In this document: positions 1 through 8,701 of the stretch, one piece after another
Layout of the letters: each line of letters begins with the position of its first letter
Numbering within the stretch: position 1 is the stretch's first letter
From: Variovorax paradoxus
Lineage (GTDB): Bacteria; Pseudomonadota; Gammaproteobacteria; Burkholderiales; Burkholderiaceae_C
Direction of reading: 5' to 3'
NCBI RefSeq assembly: GCF_018614915.1
Contig: NZ_JAGGNU010000020.1
Span: 91,892 to 155,891 of the forward strand
DNA length: 64,000 nucleotides
Translations under genes and position numbers: made by a program
The notes under the pieces: generated by a model
The model's input: the letters and a program-made list of their open reading frames with translations, nothing else
Told to the model about the DNA's origin: nothing
Databases searched by the model: none

Positions 1-403
1 GCTGCTTGTTCAGCATGCCGATCTGGTAGACCGTGTCCATGTGCGCGATCAGCATGATCTTCTTGCTGCCGGTTCCCTTGAAGGTGGCGCGCACGACCTT
101 GCCGATCTTCTCCGGCGTGTCTTCCATGCGGTAGGCATCGGCCGTGGGATCGATCAGTTCGACCTGGCCACCGAGCGCCTTGAACTTGTCGGCGATCAGG
201 ATGGCGATCTTGTCCAGGCCTTCGAGATCGCGGCTGCCGGACTCGATCGAGACCAGCTGCTTGAGGGTTTCGAGCAGCGCGGGTTTTTCCTTCGCGGCCA
301 GCGTGGCGATGCGTTCGTCTGGAGCAGCAAAGGCGCAGGCACAAGTTATGACGAGTGCGCCGGCCAAAAAGGTCTTGCGGGCGAAAATATTTGCGGTCTT
401 CAT
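1..403 (-). CDS. M20-family peptidase (glutamate carboxypeptidase-like), 5' part only
   Basis: The gene runs off the left edge of the window, so only about the first 134 codons are present. The start is ATG at 403. The first ~25 residues (MKTANIFARKTF, then a hydrophobic stretch ending in CACAFAAPD) look like a Sec signal peptide, so the enzyme is probably periplasmic. After it comes the M20 N-terminal region with SIESGSRD, and then a strand ending in MLIAHMDTVY, where the His and Asp of HMD are the usual first metal ligand and catalytic neighbour of M20 metallopeptidases. Carboxypeptidase G2-type enzymes that remove C-terminal glutamate have this layout. The substrate cannot be judged from the fragment. 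It reads in the same direction as polA, 133 bases downstream of it. Confidence 0.8.
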   Translation of the reverse strand, partial: MKTANIFARKTFLAGALVITCACAFAAPDERIATLAAKEKPALLETLKQLVSIESGSRDLEGLDKIAILIADKFKALGGQVELIDPTADAYRMEDTPEKIGKVVRATFKGTGSKKIMLIAHMDTVYQIGMLNKQ

Positions 404-443
404 TCGTTGGCAGCCTGTCTGAAGGCAAAGGGGTTGATCCAGG

Positions 444-480
444 AACACCGCGGAACCGGCTTTGCCGGGCCGCTGGTGTT
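444..480. other. Strong hairpin between polA and the M20 peptidase gene
   Basis: Nested inverted repeats: AACACC (444-449) pairs with GGTGTT (475-480), GCGG (450-453) with CCGC (470-473), and CCGGC (456-460) with GCCGG (464-468) around a TTT loop. Only a few bases bulge out. No T-run follows on the minus strand, where both flanking genes are read, so it is not a classical intrinsic terminator. An RNA-processing or attenuating structure behind polA is the likeliest role. Confidence 0.5.
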
Positions 481-536
481 GCCCCCGGTGAGGGGGTGGA
501 AGGCTACACGGAGTGAGCCGACCTGGGGGAGAGCCA

Positions 537-3329
537 TCAATGTGCCTTGTCCCAATTCGGGCCAAAGCCGATTTCGGCCAGGAGCGGAACCTTGAGCGCC
601 GCCACCCCGGCCATGAGTCGAGGGATCTCGGTGCGGACCCACTCGACTTCGTCTTCGGGCACTTCGAACACCAGTTCGTCGTGCACCTGCATGATCATCT
701 TCGTACGCCGCTGCTCGGCATCGAGCACCTCCTGCACCTTCACCATGCTGAGCTTGATGAGGTCGGCCGCGGTGCCCTGCATGGGCGCGTTGATCGCCGC
801 GCGCTCGGCACCGCCGCGCCGCGGCCCGTTCGGCGAATTGATCTCGGGCAGGTAGAGGCGGCGGCCGAACACGGTCTCGACATAGCCCTTCTGCTTGGCA
901 AGCGCCTTGGTTTCGTCCATGTAGACCTTCACGCCCGGATAGCGCGCGAAATAGCGGTCGATGTAGGAGGCCGCCGCCTTGGTCTCGATGCCCAGGTTGC
1001 GAGCGAGGCCGAAGCTGCTCATGCCGTAGATCAGCCCGAAGTTGATGACCTTCGCATAGCGCCGCTGCTCGCTCGACACCTGGTCGACCGCCGCGCCGAA
1101 GACTTCGGCCGCGGTCGCACGATGCACGTCGATCCCTTCGGTGAAGGCGCGCAGGAGCGACTCGTCGCCGCTGATGTGGGCCATGATGCGCAGCTCGATC
1201 TGCGAGTAGTCGGAGCTCGCGATCACGCTGCCCGCCGGCGCCACGAAGGCCTCGCGCACGCGCCGGCCCTCGGCGGTGCGGATCGGGATGTTCTGCAGGT
1301 TGGGGTCGTTGCTCGACAGCCGGCCGGTTACCGCCACGGCCTGCGCATAGTGCGTGTGAACGCGACCCGAGCGCGGATTGGCCAGTTGCCCGAGCTTGTC
1401 GGTGTAGGTGCCCTTGAGCTTGGAAAGGCCGCGGTGCTCGAGGATCTTGGCCGGCAGCGGAAAGTCCTCGGCCAGTTTCTCCAGCACCTCTTCGTCGGTG
1501 CTCGGCGCCCCGCTCGGCGTCTTCTTGACCACCGGCAGGCCCAGCTTGGTGAAGAACACCTCGCCGATCTGCTTGGGCGAGCCGAGATTGAAGGGCTGGC
1601 CCGCCAGCTCGTAGGCTTCCTGCTCCAGCGCCATGATCCGCTTGCCGAGCTCGTTGCTCTGCACCGAGAGCATCGGCGCATCGATCAGCACACCGTTGCG
1701 CTCGACGCGGTAGAGCGCCTCGCTGGAAGCCATCTCCAGCTCGTAGACGAAGCGCAGCTTCTCGTCGGCCTGGAGCCTCGGCCACAGCGCGAGGTGCACG
1801 TCCAGCGTCTGGTCGGAGTCTTCGCAGGAGTACTCGGCGGCCTTCTCGATCGAGACCTGGCTGAACGAGATCTGGTGTGCGCCCTTGCCGCAGAGGTCTT
1901 CGTAGTCGATGCCGCTGCGGCCCAGGTGCCGCTCCGCCAGGCTGGCCAGGCCGTGCGGCTTGTGGACCTCGAGCACGTAGCTTTGCAGCATGGTGTCGTG
2001 CGCATAGCCCCGCACCTCGATGCCATGGTTGGCGAACACGTGGCGGTCGTACTTGACGTGCTGCCCGAGCTTCTTCTTCGTGCCGTCCTCGAGCCAGGGC
2101 TTGAGCCTGGCGAGCACTTCATCGCGCGGCAGCTGGGCCGGCGCGTCGGGATAGTTGTGGGCCACCGGAACGTAGGCCGCCTCGCCGGGCTCCACGCTGA
2201 AGCTGATGCCCACGATCTCGGCGCGCACTTCGTCGAGCGAGGTGGTTTCGGTGTCGATCGCGACCAGCTCGGCAGCCTGGAGCTTCGCGAGCCAGGTGTC
2301 GAAGGCTTCCCAGGTCATGAGAGTGTCGTAGGCCAGGTTGGAAGCCTTGGCCGCGGCCTCGAAACCCGGTTCGTCGAACAGGCCGGTGCCGCCTTCCGGG
2401 CCTTTCTTCTTCTTGTTCTCCTCGATCAGTTCGGGCGAGACCTCGTGCGCCTCCAGCGTCTTCACGAGGCTCTTGAATCCGTACTTCTCGTAGAAGGTCT
2501 TCAGCTCGTCGACCTGCTGCGCGCCGATGGCGATGGCATCCAGCGACGGCAGGCCGCTGACGTGGCCGTCGAGCTCGCAGTCGGTGCGAATGGTCACAAG
2601 GCGCCTGCCCTGGGGCAGCCAGTCGAGGGCCTTGCGCAGGTTCTCGCCGGCCTGGCCCTTCACCTCGCCGGCGCGTGCGACCAGCGCATCGAGCGAGCCA
2701 TATTCGAGCAGCCACTTGGCGGCCGTCTTCGGGCCGACCTTCTCCACGCCGGGCACGTTGTCGACGCTGTCGCCCACCAGCGTCTGATAGTCGACCATCA
2801 GGCCGGGCGGCACGCCGAATTCGGCCGTCACGCCCGCCACGTCGCGCTTCTTGCCGCTCATGGTGTCGATGATGGTGACGTGCTCGTCGACCAGCTGGCT
2901 CAGATCCTTGTCGCCGCTGGAGACGATCACCTCGATGCGCTGGTTCGCCGCCGTCCGGGCCAAGGTGCCGATCACGTCGTCGGCCTCGATATCGGGTACG
3001 CACAGCACCGGCCAGCCGAGCAGCTTGACCACCTCGAGGATCGGCCCGACCTGGCTGCGCAGATCGTCGGGCATCGGCGAGCGGTTGGCCTTGTACTGCG
3101 GGTACCAGTCGTCGCGAAAGGTCTTTCCGGGCGCATCGAACACACAGGCCGCGTAGTCGGCCCGCACCTCGCGGCGCAGGGCCTGCATCATGTTGATCAT
3201 GCCGCGGATGGCGCCCGTGGCAGGGCTGCTCGCATCGCCCGGCACGGCGCGCAGATCGGGCATTGCATGAAAGGCGCGGTAGAGATAGCTCGAACCATCG
3301 ACGAGCAGCAGCGTTTTCTTGTCGGTCAT
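537..3329 (-). CDS. polA: DNA polymerase I
   Basis: A 930-residue, three-domain enzyme of normal length for PolA. It removes RNA primers and fills gaps in replication and repair. The N-terminal ~300 residues are the 5'-3' exonuclease (LLLVDGSSYLYRAF, then SSGDKDLSQLV). A 3'-5' exonuclease domain follows, with the DxE motif intact in AIDTETTSLDE, so proofreading is expected. The polymerase domain has motif A (SDYSQIELRI), motif B (RRYAKVINFGLIYG) and motif C (MQVHDELVFEV). I chose the ATG at 3329 (MTDKK) because homologues begin there; an in-frame ATG three codons upstream (3338) is possible. The gene diverges from the small DUF2782 gene, as in Pseudomonas, where polA, the DUF2782 gene and thrB are also neighbours. 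Confidence 0.97.
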   Translation of the reverse strand: MTDKKTLLLVDGSSYLYRAFHAMPDLRAVPGDASSPATGAIRGMINMMQALRREVRADYAACVFDAPGKTFRDDWYPQYKANRSPMPDDLRSQVGPILEVVKLLGWPVLCVPDIEADDVIGTLARTAANQRIEVIVSSGDKDLSQLVDEHVTIIDTMSGKKRDVAGVTAEFGVPPGLMVDYQTLVGDSVDNVPGVEKVGPKTAAKWLLEYGSLDALVARAGEVKGQAGENLRKALDWLPQGRRLVTIRTDCELDGHVSGLPSLDAIAIGAQQVDELKTFYEKYGFKSLVKTLEAHEVSPELIEENKKKKGPEGGTGLFDEPGFEAAAKASNLAYDTLMTWEAFDTWLAKLQAAELVAIDTETTSLDEVRAEIVGISFSVEPGEAAYVPVAHNYPDAPAQLPRDEVLARLKPWLEDGTKKKLGQHVKYDRHVFANHGIEVRGYAHDTMLQSYVLEVHKPHGLASLAERHLGRSGIDYEDLCGKGAHQISFSQVSIEKAAEYSCEDSDQTLDVHLALWPRLQADEKLRFVYELEMASSEALYRVERNGVLIDAPMLSVQSNELGKRIMALEQEAYELAGQPFNLGSPKQIGEVFFTKLGLPVVKKTPSGAPSTDEEVLEKLAEDFPLPAKILEHRGLSKLKGTYTDKLGQLANPRSGRVHTHYAQAVAVTGRLSSNDPNLQNIPIRTAEGRRVREAFVAPAGSVIASSDYSQIELRIMAHISGDESLLRAFTEGIDVHRATAAEVFGAAVDQVSSEQRRYAKVINFGLIYGMSSFGLARNLGIETKAAASYIDRYFARYPGVKVYMDETKALAKQKGYVETVFGRRLYLPEINSPNGPRRGGAERAAINAPMQGTAADLIKLSMVKVQEVLDAEQRRTKMIMQVHDELVFEVPEDEVEWVRTEIPRLMAGVAALKVPLLAEIGFGPNWDKAH

Positions 3330-3415
3330 CCGGAGCATTTTGCCGTGCCGGGCGCGGGCTCCCGCACGACGGGGAAGATCGCCGCCGGCTTACACCTGTC
3401 GCGGAGGGTGGCGCC

Positions 3416-3421
3416 TACAAT
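3416..3421 (+). promoter_or_regulatory. Candidate -10 box of the DUF2782 gene
   Basis: TACAAT lies only seven bases before the ATG at 3429. No convincing -35 box is seen at the usual spacing. If it is used, transcription would start at or next to the start codon. Confidence 0.3.
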
Positions 3422-3428
3422 CCTGATC

Positions 3429-3785
3429 ATGTCTTCCCCCACTCTTCTGTTCGTTCGCGGCGCCCTGCTGGCCGCCCTGGCCTGCGCGGCACCGCTGGCC
3501 GCCGTTCACGCCCAGAGCGCACCGCCGCCCGAAACCCAGCAGGGCCGGGAACAGGCCTCGCCGCGCCAGAACCAGAAGATCGAGCACATCCGCGTCGAAG
3601 ACAGCGGCGCCACCGTCGACGAAGTGCGCTACGGCGGACAGACCCAGAGCATCACCGTGCAACCGAAGGCCAACGTGCCCTCTTACGAAGTGCTGCCGAA
3701 CTATGGCGGACGCGACCGACAGGGCCAGTCCGAAACCGGCACCGGCGGCAATGGCCCGCGGGTCTGGAACGTGCTCAAGTTCTGA
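3429..3785 (+). CDS. DUF2782-type small secreted protein
   Basis: A 118-residue protein. Residues 1-29 form a typical signal peptide (FVRGALLAALACAAPLAAVHAQ) with an AxA-type cleavage site, so the mature form is probably periplasmic. The mature part has a polar, Gln-rich stretch (APPPETQQGREQAS) and then a short strand-rich core around IEHIRVEDSGATVDEVRYGG, ending in WNVLKF. Pseudomonas has a DUF2782 gene in the same place between polA and thrB, which is the main reason for the family call. Its function is not known. No Shine-Dalgarno sequence is visible before the ATG. The next gene starts 7 bases after the stop, so co-translation with thrB is likely. Confidence 0.75.
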   Translation: MSSPTLLFVRGALLAALACAAPLAAVHAQSAPPPETQQGREQASPRQNQKIEHIRVEDSGATVDEVRYGGQTQSITVQPKANVPSYEVLPNYGGRDRQGQSETGTGGNGPRVWNVLKF

Positions 3786-3792
3786 GCGCGCG

Positions 3793-4836
3793 GTGGCGGT
3801 CTTCACAGAAGTCGGGTTCGACGAAGCCGATGCGCTGGTGCAGCGCCTCGGCCTGGGGCCGCTTGCCGCGCTTCGGGGCATCGAGGGCGGCATCGAGAAC
3901 ACCAACTACTTCGCAAGCACAGCGTCGGGCGAATTCGTCCTGACGCTGTTCGAACGCCTCGGGGCGCAGCAGTTGCCTTATTACCTTTGCCTGATGAAGC
4001 ACCTGGCGGCGCGCGGCATTCCGGTGCCCGAACCGGTGGCCGATCCGGCCGTGGCGCCGCCCGACGGCCATGCGCTGTCCATTCCCGCCAACGCGCCCTG
4101 CGAGTTTCTGCACACCGTGGCCGGCAAGCCGGCGGCCCTGGTGCAGCGGCTCCGGGGCAAAAGCGAGCTGGCGCCGGCGGCCGCGCATTGCGCCGAACTG
4201 GGCCGCCTCCTGGCACGCATGCATCTCGCCGCGCGCGACTTTCCGCGCATGCAGCCCAACCTGCGCGGCCTGCGCTGGTGGAACGACACCACGCCAGTGG
4301 TGCTGCCCTACCTCGAGCTCCCGCAAGCCGCCCTCTTGCAGAGAGAGCTCGCCTACCAGAACCATATCGCCCAGTCCTCGGCCTACGCCGCCCTGCCGTG
4401 CGGCCCGGTGCATGCCGATCTGTTCCGCGACAACGCGATGTTCGACACCGACAGCGCGACGCCGCGGCTGACCGGCGTTTTCGACTTCTATTTCGCCGGC
4501 ACCGACAGCTGGCTGTTCGACCTCGCCGTCTGCCTGAACGACTGGGCGATCGACCTGCAGAGCGGCCGGCACGATGCCGTCCGCGCCGACGCCTTGCTGG
4601 CTGCGTATGCCACCGTCCGGCCCCTGACGGGCGCAGAGCGCGCGCTGCTGCCGGCCATGCTGCGCGCGGCGGCGCTGCGCTTCTGGATTTCGCGGCTGTG
4701 GGACTTCCACCTGCCACGGGAAGCGAGCATGCTCAAGGCCCATGACCCGACCCATTTCGAGCGTGTTCTGCGCCAGCGGGCACTCGCGCCGACCACGCTC
4801 TTTTCCTCGTTCGAAGCCGAACCCTTGGCCGCCTGA
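3793..4836 (+). CDS. thrB: Homoserine kinase (ThrB, aminoglycoside-phosphotransferase fold)
   Basis: A 347-residue protein with the choline/aminoglycoside-kinase fold used for homoserine kinase in Pseudomonas and Burkholderiales; it phosphorylates L-homoserine for threonine synthesis. The nucleotide-handling front end reads GIEGGIENTNYF. The catalytic loop is HADLFRDNAMFD, with the catalytic Asp and metal-binding Asn, and the second metal site is VFDFYFAGTDSWLFDLA. I place the start at GTG 3793 because family members begin with (M)AVFTEV. An upstream in-frame ATG at 3703 would run through the previous gene. It sits between DUF2782 and BPSS1780 genes, the conserved order of the family. Confidence 0.93.
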   Translation: MAVFTEVGFDEADALVQRLGLGPLAALRGIEGGIENTNYFASTASGEFVLTLFERLGAQQLPYYLCLMKHLAARGIPVPEPVADPAVAPPDGHALSIPANAPCEFLHTVAGKPAALVQRLRGKSELAPAAAHCAELGRLLARMHLAARDFPRMQPNLRGLRWWNDTTPVVLPYLELPQAALLQRELAYQNHIAQSSAYAALPCGPVHADLFRDNAMFDTDSATPRLTGVFDFYFAGTDSWLFDLAVCLNDWAIDLQSGRHDAVRADALLAAYATVRPLTGAERALLPAMLRAAALRFWISRLWDFHLPREASMLKAHDPTHFERVLRQRALAPTTLFSSFEAEPLAA

Positions 4837-4845
4837 GCCAATCCC

Positions 4846-5649
4846 ATGAAACTGAATCTCGTGCCGGCGCGCACCGGCGCCGAATGGGTCCGCCTCGGGC
4901 TCAAGACCTTCTGGCGGCAGCCGCTCGCCTTCATCTCGCTGTTCTTCCTGTTCATGGCGGCGATCTCGATCGCTTCGCAGCTGCCCTTCATCGGCAGCGT
5001 GCTGGCGCCGATCCTGCTGCCCTTCATGACGCTCGGCCTGATGGTCGCGACCTCGGTCGCCCATGCCAACGACACGCAGAAGCCTACCGCGCCGGCCATG
5101 TTCGTCGCCGCCATGGCCGCCGTGCGCGCCAAATGGCGGCCGATGGTCGTGCTGGGCATCGTCTCGGCCGTCTATTTCGTCGTGGTCGTGCTTGCTTCGG
5201 CGCTGATCGACGGCGGCCAGCTGGCGCGCGCCTACCTGCTGGACGAGACGCTCACACCCGAGATCGTCGGCAGCAGCGACTTCCAGACTGCGCGCTTGCT
5301 CGTCATGGCCCTCAACCTGCCGCTGTCGCTGGCGATGTGGCACGCGCCGGCGCTCGTGCACTGGCACCACGTCGAGCCGGTGAAGAGCCTGTTTTTCAGC
5401 CTGGTCGCGCTGTTCCGCAACTTTGGCGCCTATGCCATGTTCTGCCTGTCGTGGTTCGGCGTGTTCCTTGTCGCGGGCATCGGCATCGGTCTCTTGGCCA
5501 CGGTGCTGGTGGGTGTCGGCGTGATCGGCATGGGCGACGGCGCTTCGGCCATCGGCGGCGCGCTGATGATCGGCAGCGCGCTGGTGCTGGCGGCGATGTC
5601 GCTGAGTTCGACCTGGTTCACCTTCCGGGACAGCTTCAACGCTGACTGA
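4846..5649 (+). CDS. BPSS1780-family multi-pass membrane protein
   Basis: A 267-residue integral membrane protein with five or six hydrophobic segments. The first follows an amphipathic N-terminus (MKLNLVPARTGAEWVRLGLK). A conserved WRQPLAF lies before membrane segment 1, and TFRDSF closes the C-terminus. This matches the BPSS1780 family of betaproteobacteria, whose function is not known. It starts nine bases after thrB and is probably in the same transcript. It ends 18 bases from the convergent end of uvrD. Confidence 0.8.
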   Translation: MKLNLVPARTGAEWVRLGLKTFWRQPLAFISLFFLFMAAISIASQLPFIGSVLAPILLPFMTLGLMVATSVAHANDTQKPTAPAMFVAAMAAVRAKWRPMVVLGIVSAVYFVVVVLASALIDGGQLARAYLLDETLTPEIVGSSDFQTARLLVMALNLPLSLAMWHAPALVHWHHVEPVKSLFFSLVALFRNFGAYAMFCLSWFGVFLVAGIGIGLLATVLVGVGVIGMGDGASAIGGALMIGSALVLAAMSLSSTWFTFRDSFNAD

Positions 5650-5667
5650 ATCTCGGAAGAACGGTAG

Positions 5668-8037
5668 TTACACCGGCGTCAGCTTCGCCACGGACAGCGC
5701 CAGCCACTTCACGCCGTGGCGCGGAAAGTTCACCTGCGCACGCGCATCGTCGCCGCTTCCTTCCAGCGCCAGCACCGTGCCCTCGCCGAACTTGTTGTGG
5801 AACACCTGCATGCCCGAGCGCAGACCGTGCGCGGGCGCGCTCTTCTGCGGCGGCACCGGCGGGCTGGCGAAGGTGTCCTTGCTGCCGTATCCGCCGCCGC
5901 TGCCGCGGGTGGTGGCATAGCCGCCGCCGTAGCCGAAGGCCGAGGGCGCGAAGCCCTGGTTCTTGGGCGTCAGCCATTTGAGCGCGCCCTCGGGCAGCTC
6001 GTCGAAGAAGCGGCTCTTCACGTTGTAGCGCGTCTGACCGTGCAGCATGCGGGTCTGCGAGTGGCTGAGGTAGAGGCGCTGGCGCGCCCGGGTGATGGCC
6101 ACGTACATCAGCCGGCGCTCCTCTTCGAGGCTTTCGTAGTCGCTCATCGAGTTCTCGTGCGGGAACAGGCCCTCCTCCATGCCGGTGATGAAGACACAGT
6201 CGAATTCGAGGCCCTTGGCCGCATGCACGGTCATCAACTGCACCGCGTCCTGGCCGGCCTGCGCCTGGTTGTCGCCCGACTCCAGCGCGGCATGGGTCAG
6301 GAAGGCCGCCAGCGGGCTCATGGTTTCGCCGGTCTCGGCATCGGGCGCCAGCGGCTCGTCGGTGACGGGGCGGTTCGGGTCGAGGCCCTGGCTGGCCGGC
6401 GACTGCCGCAGCTCGTCGACCGGCATCGCAACCGCGTCGCGGCCGAAGCCCTCCTGCGTGACGAAGCTCTCGGCGGCGTTGACCAGCTCTTCCAGGTTCT
6501 CGATCCGGTCGGCGCCTTCGCGATCGGCCTTGTAGTGCTCGACCAGGCCGCTGTGGTCGAGCACCAGCTCGATGATCTCGCGCAGCGACATGCCCTGGGT
6601 CTGCTCGCGCAGCACGTCGACCTTGGCGACGAAGGCCGACAGGTTGGTGCCGGCCTTGCCGCCCACCGCGTTCACCGCGTCGTGCAGCGAACGGCCGGCC
6701 GCGCGGGCGGCATCCTGCAACTGCTCGATGCTGCGGGCGCCGATGCCGCGCGGCGGGAAGTTGACGATGCGCAGGAAGCTGGTGTCGTCGTCCTTGTTCT
6801 CGAGCAGCCGCAGGTAGGCCAGCGCATGCTTGATTTCGGCCCGCTCGAAGAAGCGCAGGCCGCCGTAGACGCGGTAAGGCACGGCGGCGTTGAAGAGGGC
6901 GGTTTCGATCACCCGGCTTTGCGCATTGCTGCGGTAGAGCACCGCCATTTCCTTGCGCTCGATGCCGTCGCGCACCAGCTGGCGCATCTCCTCGACCATC
7001 CACTGCGCCTCGGCGAAGTCGCTGGTCGATTCGTAGACGCGCACCGGCTCGCCGGGGCCCTGGTCGGTGCGCAGGTTCTTGCCGAGCCGCTTCTTGTTGT
7101 GGCTGATCAGCTCGTTGGCCGAATCGAGGATGTTGCTGAAGCTGCGGTAGTTCTGCTCCAGCTTGATCTGGTTCGCGACATCGAACTCGCGCACGAAGTC
7201 GGCCATGTTGCCCACCCGCGCGCCGCGGAAGGCATAGATGCTCTGATCGTCGTCGCCCACGGCGATCACGCTGTTGTCGCCCGGCAGGAAGCGGCCCTCG
7301 ACCGTGTTGCCCGACAGCATCTTGATCCACGCGTATTGCAGGCGGTTGGTGTCCTGGAACTCGTCGATCAGGATGTGGCGAAAGCGCCGCTGGTAGTGCT
7401 CGCGCACCGGGTCGTTGTCGCGCAGCAGCTCGTAGCTGCGCAGCATGAGCTCGCCGAAGTCGACCACGCCCTCGCGCTGGCACTGCTCTTCGTAGAGCTG
7501 GTAGAGCTCGACTTTCTTGCGGTCGTCCTCGCTGCGGATTTCCACGTCGCGCGGGCGCAGGCCGTCCTCCTTGGCGCCGGCGATGAACCATTGGGTTTGC
7601 TTGGCCGGGAAGCGCTCGTCATCGACGTTGTACTGCTTCATCAGCCGCTTGATGGCCGAGAGCTGGTCTTGCGTGTCCAGGATCTGGAAGGTGGAAGGCA
7701 GGTCGGCGAGCTTCCAGTGCGCGCGCAGGAATCGATTGCACAGGCCGTGGAAGGTCCCGATCCACATGCCGCGCACGTTGACGGGCAGCATCGCGGTCAG
7801 GCGCGTCATCATTTCCTTCGCCGCCTTGTTGGTGAAGGTCACGGCCAGGATGCCGCCGGGCGACACCTGCCCGGTCTGCAGCAGCCAGGCGATGCGGGTG
7901 GTCAGCACCCGCGTCTTGCCGGAACCGGCGCCGGCGAGGATCAGGGCATTGCCGGCCGGGAGCGTGACGGCGGCCCGCTGCTCGGGGTTGAGGTTGTGCA
8001 GCAAGGGAGATTCGGGCGCGGGATCGTCGAAGAGCAT
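5668..8037 (-). CDS. uvrD: UvrD/Rep-family ATP-dependent DNA helicase
   Basis: A 789-residue superfamily 1A 3'-5' helicase of the UvrD/PcrA/Rep type, acting in excision repair, mismatch repair and replication restart. All motifs are present in order: Walker A (LAGAGSGKTRVLT), motif Ia (AVTFTNKAA), motif II (LIDEFQDTN), motif III (GDDDQSIYAFRGA), motif IV (LEQNYRS), motif V (MTVHAAKGLEFD) and motif VI (YVAITRARQRLY). The last ~50 residues (FGEGTVLALEGSG and on) form the Tudor-like tail seen in UvrD and PcrA. The start is ATG at 8037 (MLFDDPAPE); longer readings upstream lack family similarity. Full-length UvrD proteins are a little under 750 residues, so this is a normal size. Confidence 0.92.
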   Translation of the reverse strand: MLFDDPAPESPLLHNLNPEQRAAVTLPAGNALILAGAGSGKTRVLTTRIAWLLQTGQVSPGGILAVTFTNKAAKEMMTRLTAMLPVNVRGMWIGTFHGLCNRFLRAHWKLADLPSTFQILDTQDQLSAIKRLMKQYNVDDERFPAKQTQWFIAGAKEDGLRPRDVEIRSEDDRKKVELYQLYEEQCQREGVVDFGELMLRSYELLRDNDPVREHYQRRFRHILIDEFQDTNRLQYAWIKMLSGNTVEGRFLPGDNSVIAVGDDDQSIYAFRGARVGNMADFVREFDVANQIKLEQNYRSFSNILDSANELISHNKKRLGKNLRTDQGPGEPVRVYESTSDFAEAQWMVEEMRQLVRDGIERKEMAVLYRSNAQSRVIETALFNAAVPYRVYGGLRFFERAEIKHALAYLRLLENKDDDTSFLRIVNFPPRGIGARSIEQLQDAARAAGRSLHDAVNAVGGKAGTNLSAFVAKVDVLREQTQGMSLREIIELVLDHSGLVEHYKADREGADRIENLEELVNAAESFVTQEGFGRDAVAMPVDELRQSPASQGLDPNRPVTDEPLAPDAETGETMSPLAAFLTHAALESGDNQAQAGQDAVQLMTVHAAKGLEFDCVFITGMEEGLFPHENSMSDYESLEEERRLMYVAITRARQRLYLSHSQTRMLHGQTRYNVKSRFFDELPEGALKWLTPKNQGFAPSAFGYGGGYATTRGSGGGYGSKDTFASPPVPPQKSAPAHGLRSGMQVFHNKFGEGTVLALEGSGDDARAQVNFPRHGVKWLALSVAKLTPV

Positions 8038-8202
8038 GGTGCATTGTAGGAACCGGCCCTTGCATTTCTTCACGCATCGATCCGAATCTTGCGAGCTGCG
8101 GGCGAATCGTTTCCTGCGATCCGTTACTAAGAAAGCCGCACCATCCCCGCCGTGCGGGCGACTGCATTCTGTTTCAGGCGGGTTCGAATCGAAAGAACCG
8201 CC

Positions 8203-8673
8203 ATGACCACCCTCTCCATGCCGGAGGCCGTCACCGACCGCCTCACCGAGCTCGCACCGCGCCTTCCCGACATCGCGGCCCTCATCCAGAACGACGAGAC
8301 GAGCTGGACGCTGGGGTTCGAAGACGATACGGCGATCCTCGTCGAATGGGCCGAGGCGCCAACGCGGCTTGTGCTGAGTTCTGAAATCGGGATGCCCTTG
8401 CCTGAGCGACGCGCGGAAATTTTGGACAGTCTGCTTTCGTATGCGCTCATGTGGCGCGAAAGCGGCGGCGTCAAGGTGGGCCAGGGCGACATCGAAAACG
8501 GATTGGTGCTTCTCTATGAATGGCACGTCGACGTCTTCGATGCCGACCAGTTGCAAGACGCACTCGAAAACTTTGCGACCCTCGCGAGGATGTGGGGAGC
8601 CTATCTGGCACACGACGAAACCGAAGCGAGACATCCAATGCAGCGTCCGGACGCCGCCTTGCTGCGCATCTGA
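8203..8673 (+). CDS. CesT-type type III secretion chaperone
   Basis: A small acidic protein of 156 residues with the alpha-beta pattern of class I type III secretion chaperones (CesT, DspF, SycE). After a helix come strands SWTLGFEDDTAILVEW and TRLVLSSEIG, then PLPERRAEILDSLLSYAL (the dimer helix), a strand pair (GQGDIENGLVLLYEW) and the final helix DADQLQDALENFATLARMWG. Such proteins dimerise and hold the N-terminus of one effector unfolded for secretion. The start is ATG 8203; a GTG at 8152 in the same frame adds a Cys/Arg-rich stretch unlike the family. The gene ends 28 bases before the kinase gene, so the kinase is the probable client. No secretion apparatus genes are in the window. The family call rests on pattern, not on a search. 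Confidence 0.7.
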   Translation: MTTLSMPEAVTDRLTELAPRLPDIAALIQNDETSWTLGFEDDTAILVEWAEAPTRLVLSSEIGMPLPERRAEILDSLLSYALMWRESGGVKVGQGDIENGLVLLYEWHVDVFDADQLQDALENFATLARMWGAYLAHDETEARHPMQRPDAALLRI

Positions 8674-8701
8674 CTCTTCTTTCAGTACAACTGGATTTGC
8701 C

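Noticed and set aside
513..3785. 1090-codon open frame on the plus strand covering polA
   Set aside because: It is the antisense of polA, with His/Arg/Leu-rich low-complexity translation typical of shadow frames in GC-rich DNA. Only its last 118 codons are the real DUF2782 gene.
5716..8049. 777-codon plus-strand open frame opposite uvrD
   Set aside because: All uvrD motifs are on the other strand. The translation is repetitive Leu/Ala/Val/His without any domain.
8040..8203. PIP-box or hrpII-box (TTCG-N16-TTCG) before the chaperone gene
   Set aside because: Only one TTCG is present at about 8182, and no partner lies at the required distance, so control by an HrpB/HrpX-type activator is not supported.
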